Source of the DNA: Streptococcaceae bacterium
GTDB lineage: Bacteria > Bacillota > Bacilli > Lactobacillales > Streptococcaceae
Length of the DNA stretch: 7,709 nucleotides
Assembly (NCBI GenBank): GCA_031279745.1
Contig: JAITHN010000110.1
Span: forward strand, 1-7,709
Direction of reading: 5' to 3'
Below, piece after piece: positions 1 through 6,278 of the stretch. A program made the position numbers and the translations under genes. The stretch's first letter is position 1; every line of letters starts with the position of its first letter. Below the pieces are notes generated by a model that saw only the letters and a list, made by a program, of their open reading frames with translations, ran no database searches and had not been told where the DNA came from.

Positions 1-1
1 A

Positions 2-127
2 CCAATTGAGCCGTTGCAACCAATTGAGCCGTTGCAACCAGTTAAGCCAGTTGAACCTGTACAACCAATCGAACCGTTGCAACCAGTTAAGCCAGTTGAA
101 CCTGTACAACCAACAGAACCTGTTCAA
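2..127 (+). repeat. In-frame Pro-x-x tandem repeats (18-nt and 45-nt units)
   Basis: The DNA encodes PIEPLQ at 2-19, then two copies of a 15-residue unit, PIEPLQ + PVKPVEPVQ, at 20-64 and 65-109, then a diverged PTEPVQ at 110-127 that runs on into PAKPVF. The two 45-nt copies differ at only two bases, both synonymous (ATT/ATC and GAG/GAA). The 18-nt unit at 2-19 is identical to 20-37. The array probably continues upstream of the window. Such arrays usually change copy number by recombination or slippage and vary the length of the wall-spanning stalk; that is family knowledge and is not shown here. Confidence 0.92.
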
Positions 128-547
128 CCTGCTAAGCCAGTGTTCCCGTTGACTCCAGAAAAACCGCATTTACCAACAACGTTTGAATCTCCAAACGTTC
201 CTGCGACTCCAGTAGAACCAAACACTCCTGAGCAATCTGTACCCAACGAACCTGAATACCCAGATGGCGATTTTGTTCCTGTTGAACCAGAAACACCAGA
301 GACTTCTAACGTTCCAGATGAACCAAACGAACCCTCTGATCTTGTTCTACCTCATACAGATGGAAGCGCGAACGGACTCAAGCACATGATTCCAATGACT
401 TACACCGCTCATCCTATGGCAAATCGCACACGATCAAACGCTTCTCTTCCTCATACGGGAGAACAAGCAAATAAATCCATTGCTATTTTAGGAGCTGTGA
501 TCACCTTAGTCTCAGGAATCGCATTCCTACTCTTCAGAAAAAAATAA
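2..547 (+). CDS. LPxTG-anchored proline-rich surface protein, C-terminal part (5' end outside window)
   Basis: This is the C-terminal 181 residues of a secreted protein that a sortase should attach covalently to peptidoglycan. The reading frame is open from the first bases, so the gene starts upstream. The visible part begins with proline at every third residue (PIEPLQ and PVKPVEPVQ units), then a less regular Pro/Glu/Asn-rich stretch to about nt 345, a short linker, an LPHTG motif (nt 446-460), a hydrophobic segment of about 20 residues starting SIAILGAV, and an RKK tail followed by TAA. That order is the classic cell-wall sorting signal. The Pro-x-x stretch probably forms an extended stalk through the wall; any adhesive or enzymatic domain would lie in the missing N-terminal part, so the function is unknown. 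The in-frame TTG at 14 is a leucine codon inside the repeat, not a start. A near-motif LPHTD lies at nt 347-361. Confidence 0.9.
   Translation, partial: PIEPLQPIEPLQPVKPVEPVQPIEPLQPVKPVEPVQPTEPVQPAKPVFPLTPEKPHLPTTFESPNVPATPVEPNTPEQSVPNEPEYPDGDFVPVEPETPETSNVPDEPNEPSDLVLPHTDGSANGLKHMIPMTYTAHPMANRTRSNASLPHTGEQANKSIAILGAVITLVSGIAFLLFRKK
446..544 (+). other. Cell-wall sorting signal (LPHTG, membrane helix, RKK tail)
   Basis: LPHTG is encoded at 446-460, followed by a short polar spacer (EQANK), a hydrophobic helix ending in FLLF, and the positively charged end RKK. Sortase A-type enzymes cleave between Thr and Gly and join the Thr to the peptidoglycan cross-bridge. All three required parts are present and correctly spaced. 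Confidence 0.93.
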
Positions 548-549
548 TA

Positions 550-590
550 AAAACCGTATCCTAGGGCAATTCGCCTTAAGATACGGTTTT
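550..590. terminator. Bidirectional intrinsic terminator between convergent genes
   Basis: An 11-bp outer stem pairs 550-560 (AAAACCGTATC) with 580-590 (GATACGGTTTT). After one mismatch the stem continues for six more pairs (562-567 with 573-578, one of them G-T) to a loop of about five bases. The outer stem gives a T-run on either strand, so the hairpin can end both the surface-protein transcript (stop at 545-547) and the permease transcript (stop at 593-595) arriving from the other side. Confidence 0.9.
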
Positions 591-592
591 TA

Positions 593-2080
593 TTAATATC
601 CGAGAAGTCCTCTCAAGTCAGTCACTGAACCAGCTTCTGATCCTACAATTAGGAAATAGAGAGCTAGGGCTGCAATGATGACAACCGCAAGTATTCCTCC
701 CCATTCGAAAACATTTATTTTTCGTTTATTTTCTTTTTTGGAAAAAATGAAGAAGATGAATCCGATTGCATATAAAATCATCGCTAACCATACATACTGC
801 CAACCTGAAAGGTAGAGCGCAATCACTTGGAAAAGGAAGGCAAAGAAACCGATGAAAACGTCTGTTCCTCTCTTTTCTTTGAGTCCTGTTTTTAGCAAGT
901 AAGCGCCTACTAATGCGTAGCAAATCATAATAACCGCAGTGGCCATATAAATGAACACGGTATACGCATTTGCAATAAAATACGTGATGATAATGAATAT
1001 TTGAATCATGATTTGTGTAATCAATAATGAATTGCTAGGCGCACCATATTGATTTGTTTTTCCAAACCATTTTGGCAAGAGCTTTGTATCTGCTAAGATT
1101 TCTGTTGCTTCAACAGGTAACATGGTCCATGAAAGCCACGCGCCTAAAAGGGAAACAATCAGACCTACTGCCATCAACTGGCCACCCCAGTCTCCGACCA
1201 TATCTTTTAAGATGTAGACCAATCCTGGCGCTTTCAAATTTGCCAATTCCGCTTGTTGAAAATATCCAAAAGGAAGGAGAGATAAGAGAATATAAAGGGA
1301 GAGCAATACAGAAAGTCCGATAACCGTTGCTTTAGCAGTATCGGATTTCTTTCTAGCACGATTTCCCATCATTGAAGCACCCTCAATACCAACAAACACC
1401 CAAATCATAACCATGAGTGAACTTTTCACCTGATCAATCAAACCGTTACTCGTCATTGGCGCCCACAAGATGTTTTGAATGGCTCCGTCTTCCCCAACGT
1501 TTGTAGAAAATGTTTGCCAAAAATGTTCTGCAAAAATACCCTTTTTAAAAAGGAAGATTGCAAAAATTAAAAAGAGAAGAAGTGGAATGAGCTTGGCAAT
1601 CAATACCAACGCATTTACTATTGCAGCGGTCTCAATCCCTCTAGAGACTAAGTACATTAATAACCATGAAATGACTGAAATAATCACTACGGATAAAAGG
1701 GTTAATGAACCATTTTCATTTGCCAGTTTTCCTGGGAAGAAATAATCTGCAGACGTCATCATTAAAACGGCAAACCCGATTGTCCCCGTCCAAGCTGAAA
1801 TCCAGTAACCCCAACCAGAAAGGAAACCAACAAAGTCTCCAAACCCATCACGTGCGTATTCTGAGATTCCAACGAGTTCCGGCTTTTGGTTGATTAGTCG
1901 ATTCAAGGAAAGGACGAGCATCAATAGTCCAAATCCAATAAACAGCCATGAAACAACCACTCCGCCAGGTGTTGCCCCACCCGCCAAATCATTTGCGAGA
2001 TTGAATACACCACCACCAATCGCTCCTGAAATAATGATGGCAACTAGTGAGAATAAACCAATTCCTTTTTTCTTTACCAT
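593..2080 (-). CDS. APC-superfamily basic amino acid/polyamine antiporter-like permease
   Basis: This 495-residue integral membrane protein resembles the arginine/ornithine (ArcD-type) and related amino acid/amine antiporters of the APC superfamily. It shows about 12 or more hydrophobic helices. The helix 1 break reads SGAIGGGVFNL (residues 18-28), matching the family's substrate-binding glycine-rich turn, and the helix 6 region reads GIEGASMMGNRARKKSD (231-247), close to the GvEgA...gRAkkKSD family signature. The length is slightly above the usual 470-480. I chose ATG at 2078-2080: the AGAAGGAA site is about 10 nt upstream, whereas the in-frame GTG at 2087-2089 lies almost against it. The gene follows murF by 16 nt and is probably cotranscribed with it. 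The substrate cannot be read from sequence; arginine/ornithine, lysine, histidine/histamine and other decarboxylation pairs are all used by relatives. No decarboxylase or deiminase gene is in view. Confidence 0.87.
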   Translation of the reverse strand: MVKKKGIGLFSLVAIIISGAIGGGVFNLANDLAGGATPGGVVVSWLFIGFGLLMLVLSLNRLINQKPELVGISEYARDGFGDFVGFLSGWGYWISAWTGTIGFAVLMMTSADYFFPGKLANENGSLTLLSVVIISVISWLLMYLVSRGIETAAIVNALVLIAKLIPLLLFLIFAIFLFKKGIFAEHFWQTFSTNVGEDGAIQNILWAPMTSNGLIDQVKSSLMVMIWVFVGIEGASMMGNRARKKSDTAKATVIGLSVLLSLYILLSLLPFGYFQQAELANLKAPGLVYILKDMVGDWGGQLMAVGLIVSLLGAWLSWTMLPVEATEILADTKLLPKWFGKTNQYGAPSNSLLITQIMIQIFIIITYFIANAYTVFIYMATAVIMICYALVGAYLLKTGLKEKRGTDVFIGFFAFLFQVIALYLSGWQYVWLAMILYAIGFIFFIFSKKENKRKINVFEWGGILAVVIIAALALYFLIVGSEAGSVTDLRGLLGY

Positions 2081-2090
2081 AAAATACACA

Positions 2091-2098
2091 TTCCTTCT
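2091..2098 (-). promoter_or_regulatory. Ribosome binding site of the permease, overlapping the murF stop
   Basis: On the minus strand AGAAGGAA lies 10 nt before ATG 2080 and overlaps the last bases of the murF stop codon (TAG at 2097-2099). The spacing selects ATG 2080 over GTG 2089. The overlap suggests that ribosomes ending murF help initiate the permease. Confidence 0.75.
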
Positions 2099-3467
2099 AT
2101 TTTTCTTTTATCTGTTCAACTACTTCTGAAAGGCCAATACTATTGGATGCTTTTATAAGGAGAATATCTCCTTTTTCAAGTTGTTCATTTAATAATTGAA
2201 CCACTGCATTCAATTCGTTTTTTTGAAACAATCGAAGAGTCTCCTCTGAATAGCTTGAAAGGAGTTCCTCATAGAGGAATTTCATCTCGCTACCCACGAG
2301 ATAGACTTCATCGATTTTTTCACTTTGAATATGCTTGGACATCGCTCGATGGAGTGCAGCAGATGTCTCCCCCAACTCGAGCATGTCACCAAGAACGGCG
2401 ATCCTTTTCCCAGCTGTTTTCATCTCTGAAAAACTATCCAGAACCAAACCCATTGCAGTTGGATTTGCATTATAAACATCGCTTAAAATCTCTGCACCCG
2501 CTTTTGAAGTGATCCACTCCGTTCGGTTTCTCGTCAATTCCACATTTGACAAATCTTCAAGAATCGCCTGCTCTGAAACTCCTATACTTTTCGCTACAAA
2601 CGCCGAAACTACGGCATTTTTTACATTATACTCACCGGGAAACGGTATCGTAACCGGTTGACTTAGGAATGACGTTTGGAAGGTGGATGAATGTTTGCCA
2701 CTCTCTAATAGAGTATAACGAACTCTGTCTCCTTCTGCCTTTCCAAAACTGAAATGTGCTTGTGGGAGGTGTGCAACCAATTCCGTCAGCAAGGGCTCAT
2801 CCCCAGGGTATAATAGAACCCCCTCTCCATTCAGCCCATCTGTAATCTCGAATTTCCCTTTTGCAATATTTTCACGTGTGCCAAAGAATTCTAGATGGCT
2901 CTCCCCGATCAAAGTCAAGATGGCATAGTCGGGTTTTGCAAGAGTAGAGAGAAGATGAATATCTCCTGGATGATCCATCCCCATTTCAAGCACTATCTTT
3001 TGCGTTTCTTCCGGCATAGATAAAACCGTATAGGGCAGCCCTATTTCATTGTTGTAGTTTCCTTGAGTCTTATACGTTCGGAAGGTGGTTGATAGCATAG
3101 ACGCGAGCATGTCCTTTGTCGTCGTTTTCCCATTTGAACCTGTAACGGCAATGACCATTGGCTTTGTTTTTTCTAAGTAATAAGAAGCTAATTTTTGAAA
3201 AGCAGACAGAACGTCGTCAACGACAATAACCGGAAAGTCCTTTGGCTCTTCCTTTCCAATCTCCCAAAACGCAGCAGCAGCTTCATTTTCTTTAACAGAT
3301 TCAATAAAATTATGCCCATCACGATTCCCTTTCAAAGGAATAAAAAGGCTCCCTTTTCGAGTTTTTCGTGAATCAAATTCCACATTTTCTATAAATAGAA
3401 GTTCTGATAAATCTTCAATATTCTTAGCAGAAACCGCTTTGCCAATTTCAAATAAACTTAATTTCAC
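2097..3467 (-). CDS. murF: UDP-N-acetylmuramoyl-tripeptide--D-alanyl-D-alanine ligase
   Basis: MurF is the cytoplasmic ATP-dependent ligase that adds D-Ala-D-Ala to UDP-MurNAc-tripeptide, the last soluble amino acid step of peptidoglycan precursor synthesis. The 456-residue length is normal. The N-terminal UDP-substrate domain covers about 1-95, with FDSRKTRKGSLFIPLKG at 31-47. The central ATPase domain has the P-loop TGSNGKTTTKD (109-119), then GNYNNEIGLP (136-145), EMGMDHPGDI (161-170) and GESHLEFFGTRENIAKGKFEI (188-208). The C-terminal domain has DVYNANPTAM (330-339) and LGDMLELGE (359-367). I chose GTG at 3465-3467, giving MKLSLFEIGKAV as in family members, because AAGGAG lies 8 nt upstream; the GTG three codons earlier overlaps that site. 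Residue 186 is Leu where the family usually has Asn (TNIGE). The neighbour upstream is a sortase-like gene rather than ddl, and the gene downstream is a permease. Confidence 0.96.
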   Translation of the reverse strand: MKLSLFEIGKAVSAKNIEDLSELLFIENVEFDSRKTRKGSLFIPLKGNRDGHNFIESVKENEAAAAFWEIGKEEPKDFPVIVVDDVLSAFQKLASYYLEKTKPMVIAVTGSNGKTTTKDMLASMLSTTFRTYKTQGNYNNEIGLPYTVLSMPEETQKIVLEMGMDHPGDIHLLSTLAKPDYAILTLIGESHLEFFGTRENIAKGKFEITDGLNGEGVLLYPGDEPLLTELVAHLPQAHFSFGKAEGDRVRYTLLESGKHSSTFQTSFLSQPVTIPFPGEYNVKNAVVSAFVAKSIGVSEQAILEDLSNVELTRNRTEWITSKAGAEILSDVYNANPTAMGLVLDSFSEMKTAGKRIAVLGDMLELGETSAALHRAMSKHIQSEKIDEVYLVGSEMKFLYEELLSSYSEETLRLFQKNELNAVVQLLNEQLEKGDILLIKASNSIGLSEVVEQIKEK

Positions 3468-3475
3468 TCGTCTCA

Positions 3476-3481
3476 CTCCTT
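3476..3481 (-). promoter_or_regulatory. Ribosome binding site deciding the murF GTG start
   Basis: AAGGAG on the minus strand lies 8 nt before GTG 3467. The alternative GTG at 3474-3476 shares a base with this site and so cannot be served by it. Confidence 0.8.
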
Positions 3482-3491
3482 ATAAGGTCAT

Positions 3492-3497
3492 ATTATA
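3492..3497 (-). promoter_or_regulatory. Probable -10 box of the murF-permease operon
   Basis: A perfect TATAAT lies on the minus strand 24 bases before the chosen GTG, just downstream of the sortase terminator, which is where an independent promoter is needed. No good TTGACA-like -35 lies 16-18 bases upstream (the sequence there reads GTCTTT or CGTCTT), so this may be a weak or activator-dependent promoter. Confidence 0.5.
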
Positions 3498-3563
3498 CAC
3501 TTTATGAATTGAAAAAGACGACATATCTCAATGTTTGTGTAAAAAAAAATACGAGGCAAATTC

Positions 3564-3592
3564 AAAAAAATGAGACCTCTCGAGAGATCTCG
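3564..3592 (-). terminator. Intrinsic terminator after the sortase-like gene
   Basis: Read on the minus strand, the palindromic hairpin GAGATCTCTCGAGAGGTCTC (3572-3591, one internal mismatch) is followed directly by seven T residues (3564-3570). It begins about 10 bases after the stop codon of the sortase-like gene and separates that gene from murF. Confidence 0.88.
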
Positions 3593-3601
3593 TTTCACCA
3601 C

Positions 3602-4204
3602 TTATTTTGCTTCAATCAGGAGATTTACTGTTTTAGAAAGACAAGTTTGAAGAGTAATTCTTTCCCCTCCACCAGTAGAGACTATCGTGTTCCATAAATC
3701 TCTCTTTGTTTTGATTTCATAGGCATAGTCATCGCACTTGGTTACGAGAGTCACCTTATACGTTTTTTTTCGCTTCTTGTTATCTACAACAGTAATTTTG
3801 TCGCCCTTTTTCACTTTTAATAATGCGGAGAAGGCTCCTGGATTATGAGCAATAAAATGAGTATGCTTCTTGTCGGTTACAGAATTTACACGAACCCCAC
3901 TCCAAGTTGCTGCCTCTGTATTCGGCTTTTTATTAATCGTTTTCTGAGCATTTTTTACTCCGGCATTTGCATAATGAATCGTTCTACCTTTAACTTGAAT
4001 GTATTGGCTCTTATATCTTGTCGATGTGACAGGAATTTCACCAGGTTTTAAGAGAGTCTGTTCTCCTTGCTCAATTTTTGCCTCAGAGGGATCGATGGTC
4101 GCCAATCTGCGACTTTCCTTATTCGTTGTGAGAACAATAAAAACGACCGATGCGAGCAAAACTGCAAGAACACTTATAAATAGTACTTTTTTTCTTCCCG
4201 TCAT
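3602..4204 (-). CDS. Sortase-like protein (TLQTC motif), apparently lacking the usual catalytic Arg
   Basis: Sortases are extracytoplasmic membrane-anchored transpeptidases that join surface proteins to peptidoglycan or pilins. This 200-residue protein has a short basic N-terminus (MTGRKK), one membrane segment (about 7-27) and an outward-facing domain. The catalytic Cys is in ERITLQTC (Cys188) and the catalytic His in THFIAHNPGAF (His120), with normal order and spacing. Known sortases also have an Arg on the strand after the Cys, about 9-13 residues on; here that stretch is LSKTVNLLIEAK with no Arg, and the position best aligned with it is Asn194 or a nearby Lys. An extra Cys is at 157 (TKCDDY). 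The protein is short and ends only 12 residues after Cys188. ATG 4204 is supported by GAGGA 7 nt upstream. It forms its own transcription unit. Class cannot be assigned safely; an active enzyme, a divergent subfamily or a non-catalytic homologue are all possible. Confidence 0.82.
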   Translation of the reverse strand: MTGRKKVLFISVLAVLLASVVFIVLTTNKESRRLATIDPSEAKIEQGEQTLLKPGEIPVTSTRYKSQYIQVKGRTIHYANAGVKNAQKTINKKPNTEAATWSGVRVNSVTDKKHTHFIAHNPGAFSALLKVKKGDKITVVDNKKRKKTYKVTLVTKCDDYAYEIKTKRDLWNTIVSTGGGERITLQTCLSKTVNLLIEAK

Positions 4205-4211
4205 AATTCAA

Positions 4212-4216
4212 TCCTC
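4212..4216 (-). promoter_or_regulatory. Ribosome binding site of the sortase-like gene
   Basis: GAGGA on the minus strand is separated by 7 nt from ATG 4204, which supports that start. Confidence 0.65.
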
Positions 4217-4237
4217 GTTTCATTTCTTTCTAAAAAA

Positions 4238-4246
4238 ATAATACCA
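4238..4246 (-). promoter_or_regulatory. Candidate extended -10 promoter of the sortase-like gene
   Basis: The minus strand reads TGGTATTAT, an extended -10 (TGn plus a five-of-six match to TATAAT), about 34 bases before the start codon. The -35 at 17-bp spacing (TATTCA, 4261-4266) is weak, as is common for extended -10 promoters. A perfect TTGACA at 4281-4286 has no good -10 at normal spacing. Confidence 0.5.
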
Positions 4247-4329
4247 TAACGAGAGCTATCTGAATAAAGTTAACCATCGATGTCAATGTGCGAGCGTAAA
4301 CCCATCAAACACCCTTTACGTTGAGAACG

Positions 4330-4373
4330 AAAACGGCTTGAAGCCCTTCACAAAAGTCTTCAAACCGTTTTTT
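4330..4373 (-). terminator. Intrinsic terminator downstream of the ABC exporter operon
   Basis: A stem of seven pairs (AAAACGG 4330-4336 with CCGTTTT 4365-4371), one mismatch, then six more pairs (TTGAAG 4338-4343 with CTTCAA 4358-4363) closes a 14-base loop. On the minus strand it is followed by TTTTCGTTCT and lies about 95 bases after the exporter's stop codon. The plus strand has the cleaner T-run (4368-4373), so it can also block transcription in that direction. The other bases of the 262-nt gap (4205-4466) show only the sortase promoter region. Confidence 0.75.
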
Positions 4374-4466
4374 ATTGTATTGCGTATTTGTTTCATAATT
4401 GATTTTTCAAGCTAACCAAATGAATCAGACGCTGCTTGATAGTGAATCATTATCCGCTTTTGCAAA

Positions 4467-6278
4467 TTACTCGAATGAATCAAACACGAATTGATTATGA
4501 TAAAGAGATGCATAAAAGCCGTCTCTTTTCACCAATTCATGGTGCGTCCCTTCCTCAATCACTTCACCCTCTTTTAACACTACGATTTTATCCGCATTCA
4601 GTATGGTTTTTAATCGGTGTGCGATAACAAAACTTGTACGTCCTGCCACGGCGATTTCCATCGCTTTTTGGATATAGGACTCTGTTACAGTATCCACATT
4701 TGAAGTTGCCTCATCCAAAATCAAAAATTGAGGATTGCTAAGTAAGGTTCTCGCAATCGATATGAGCTGTTTTTGACCCGTCGAGAAGACACTTACATCA
4801 TCTTCAATCACCGTGTCATAGCCCTTTTCAAGACTCATGATATAGTCATGAATATACGCCGCTTGAGAAGCTTCGATAATTTCATCCATGCTCGCTTCTG
4901 GTTTCGCAAAGGCAATGTTTTCTTTAATCGTTCCACTAAAGAGGATGGAGTCCTGTAAAACAATCCCAATATTCTTACGGAGATTGTCCAAGTCATACTC
5001 TCGAACATCCACGTTATCAATCTTAATCTGCCCCTTGTCGACATCATAAAAGCGATTGAGCAAATTCATAATCGTTGTTTTTCCAGAACCTGTAGGCCCA
5101 ACTAAGGCAACCATTTGTCCTTTTTCAACTGTAATATTTACATCTCTCAACACGGGTTTATCTTTTGTATAAGAGAAATCCACATGCTCTAAATGAACGC
5201 CTTCACTGAAGGTATCGATTTTTTTCCCATTTTCAGGGCGTATTTCTTCCGGTTCGTCAAACATTTCATTGAGCCGCTTAGCCCCTGTAATCGCCAACTG
5301 TAATTGAGAAAAACTAGATGAAATTTGCATGACGGGTTGATAGTATTGCTGTGAGTATTGAACAAAGGTTACGACCAATCCGAGCGCAACTGTCTTATCC
5401 ATAGATCCGTTTAGCGCCAACCAGCTTCCAAAGAAAATTACGATTGCCGTATTAAACAGACTCATCCCCTGCATGAGCGGCCATAACATTCCGGAATAAA
5501 CTTGCCCTTTGAAAGTTGCCTCTCGAACTTCCTGATTGTGCGTAACAAAGCCCGCAATCGCATCTTCTTGAAGCCCTTGAACGATGATGGCTTTTTGACC
5601 TGAGATTTTCTCATCCATATAACCATTTAGTTTCCCAACTGCTGCTTGTTGCTTATCTACGTACTTTTTCGCGCTGCGAATGATAAATACACTTAGAAGT
5701 ATGGCTATAGGTGTAGAAGCCATTGTAACAAGGGCGAGTTCGACATTCTGTTTGAACATCATAATGATAACCCCGATAAAAAGCGCAATATTTGTCAATA
5801 CTTGTAGGAGCGCTTGATTGAGGGAGTTTTGGATATTGTCCAAGTCAGAGGTGAATCGGCTTAGAATTTCTCCGTCTTGACGTGAGTCAAAGAAACGAAT
5901 CGCTAACTTTTCTAATTTTCGAAATAAACTAATACGCATTCGATTGGTTGAATGCCCTACCACTCTTGAAAACAGTACTGAATAGATCAAGCTTGAAAAA
6001 CTCAAGAGCAAGTATACGATGAGAAGAGAGGTCATCACATGAACAAATGGTTCTTTGGAAACTGGGACCACCTGACCAGTCGCTTTCTCGACGGCAGAAG
6101 CTTTCATCCATTCTCCAACATAGTTCCCCATCTCGGTAATCGCTTTCCCTATATATTCTGGGGCTTTCACTTGTAAATATGTTGCAGCGATAATGGAGAG
6201 GGTGATGATTAGAAAGGAAAGCTTGTATTTTTTCAAATAAGCATAGAAAAATTTGGTTGCTTTGGTATATTCACTCAT
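4467..6278 (-). CDS. ABC exporter half-transporter, catalytic-site subunit of a heterodimer (LmrD/BmrD/TM288-like)
   Basis: This 603-residue half-transporter has a six-helix membrane domain (about 1-335) and a C-terminal ATPase domain (about 360-590). It should pair with the product of the gene just upstream to export lipophilic or other compounds. Motifs: Walker A GPTGSGKT (394-401), Q-loop Gln442 in IVLQDSILFSGTI, signature FSTGQ (498-502) in place of FSGGQ, Walker B FLILDE with catalytic Glu523, and switch His554 in VIAHRLKTI. The signature is therefore degenerate while Walker B and His are intact, as in the LmrD/BmrD/TM288 type of subunit. The first external loop (about 48-80) is long and polar. 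Length is close to TM288 and YfiC-type proteins and shorter than LmrD. ATG 6278 abuts the upstream stop codon, with AAGGAGG 8 nt away. Substrate is not predictable from the sequence. Confidence 0.93.
   Translation of the reverse strand: MSEYTKATKFFYAYLKKYKLSFLIITLSIIAATYLQVKAPEYIGKAITEMGNYVGEWMKASAVEKATGQVVPVSKEPFVHVMTSLLIVYLLLSFSSLIYSVLFSRVVGHSTNRMRISLFRKLEKLAIRFFDSRQDGEILSRFTSDLDNIQNSLNQALLQVLTNIALFIGVIIMMFKQNVELALVTMASTPIAILLSVFIIRSAKKYVDKQQAAVGKLNGYMDEKISGQKAIIVQGLQEDAIAGFVTHNQEVREATFKGQVYSGMLWPLMQGMSLFNTAIVIFFGSWLALNGSMDKTVALGLVVTFVQYSQQYYQPVMQISSSFSQLQLAITGAKRLNEMFDEPEEIRPENGKKIDTFSEGVHLEHVDFSYTKDKPVLRDVNITVEKGQMVALVGPTGSGKTTIMNLLNRFYDVDKGQIKIDNVDVREYDLDNLRKNIGIVLQDSILFSGTIKENIAFAKPEASMDEIIEASQAAYIHDYIMSLEKGYDTVIEDDVSVFSTGQKQLISIARTLLSNPQFLILDEATSNVDTVTESYIQKAMEIAVAGRTSFVIAHRLKTILNADKIVVLKEGEVIEEGTHHELVKRDGFYASLYHNQFVFDSFE

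Noticed and set aside
14..16. TTG at position 14 as the start of the surface protein
   Set aside because: It is a leucine codon inside the PIEPLQ repeat, the frame is open before it, and there is no ribosome binding site or signal peptide.
1054..1323. Plus-strand open frames inside the permease, murF, sortase and ABC genes, and minus-strand frames in alternative phases
   Set aside because: They lie opposite or out of phase with strongly supported genes, have no recognisable domains and lack convincing ribosome binding sites.
2087..2089. GTG as the permease start
   Set aside because: It sits about two bases from the AGGA core of the ribosome binding site; ATG 2080 has proper spacing.
3541..3549. 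Run of nine A residues between murF and the sortase-like gene as a phase-variation tract
   Set aside because: It lies upstream of the murF -10 box and within no coding frame; a simple AT-rich tract is the plainer explanation, though length variation there was not testable.
4295..4320. Inverted repeat CGTAAA...TTTACG as an operator or terminator upstream of the sortase-like gene
   Set aside because: Only six perfect pairs with a 14-base loop and no T-run; expected by chance in AT-rich intergenic DNA.
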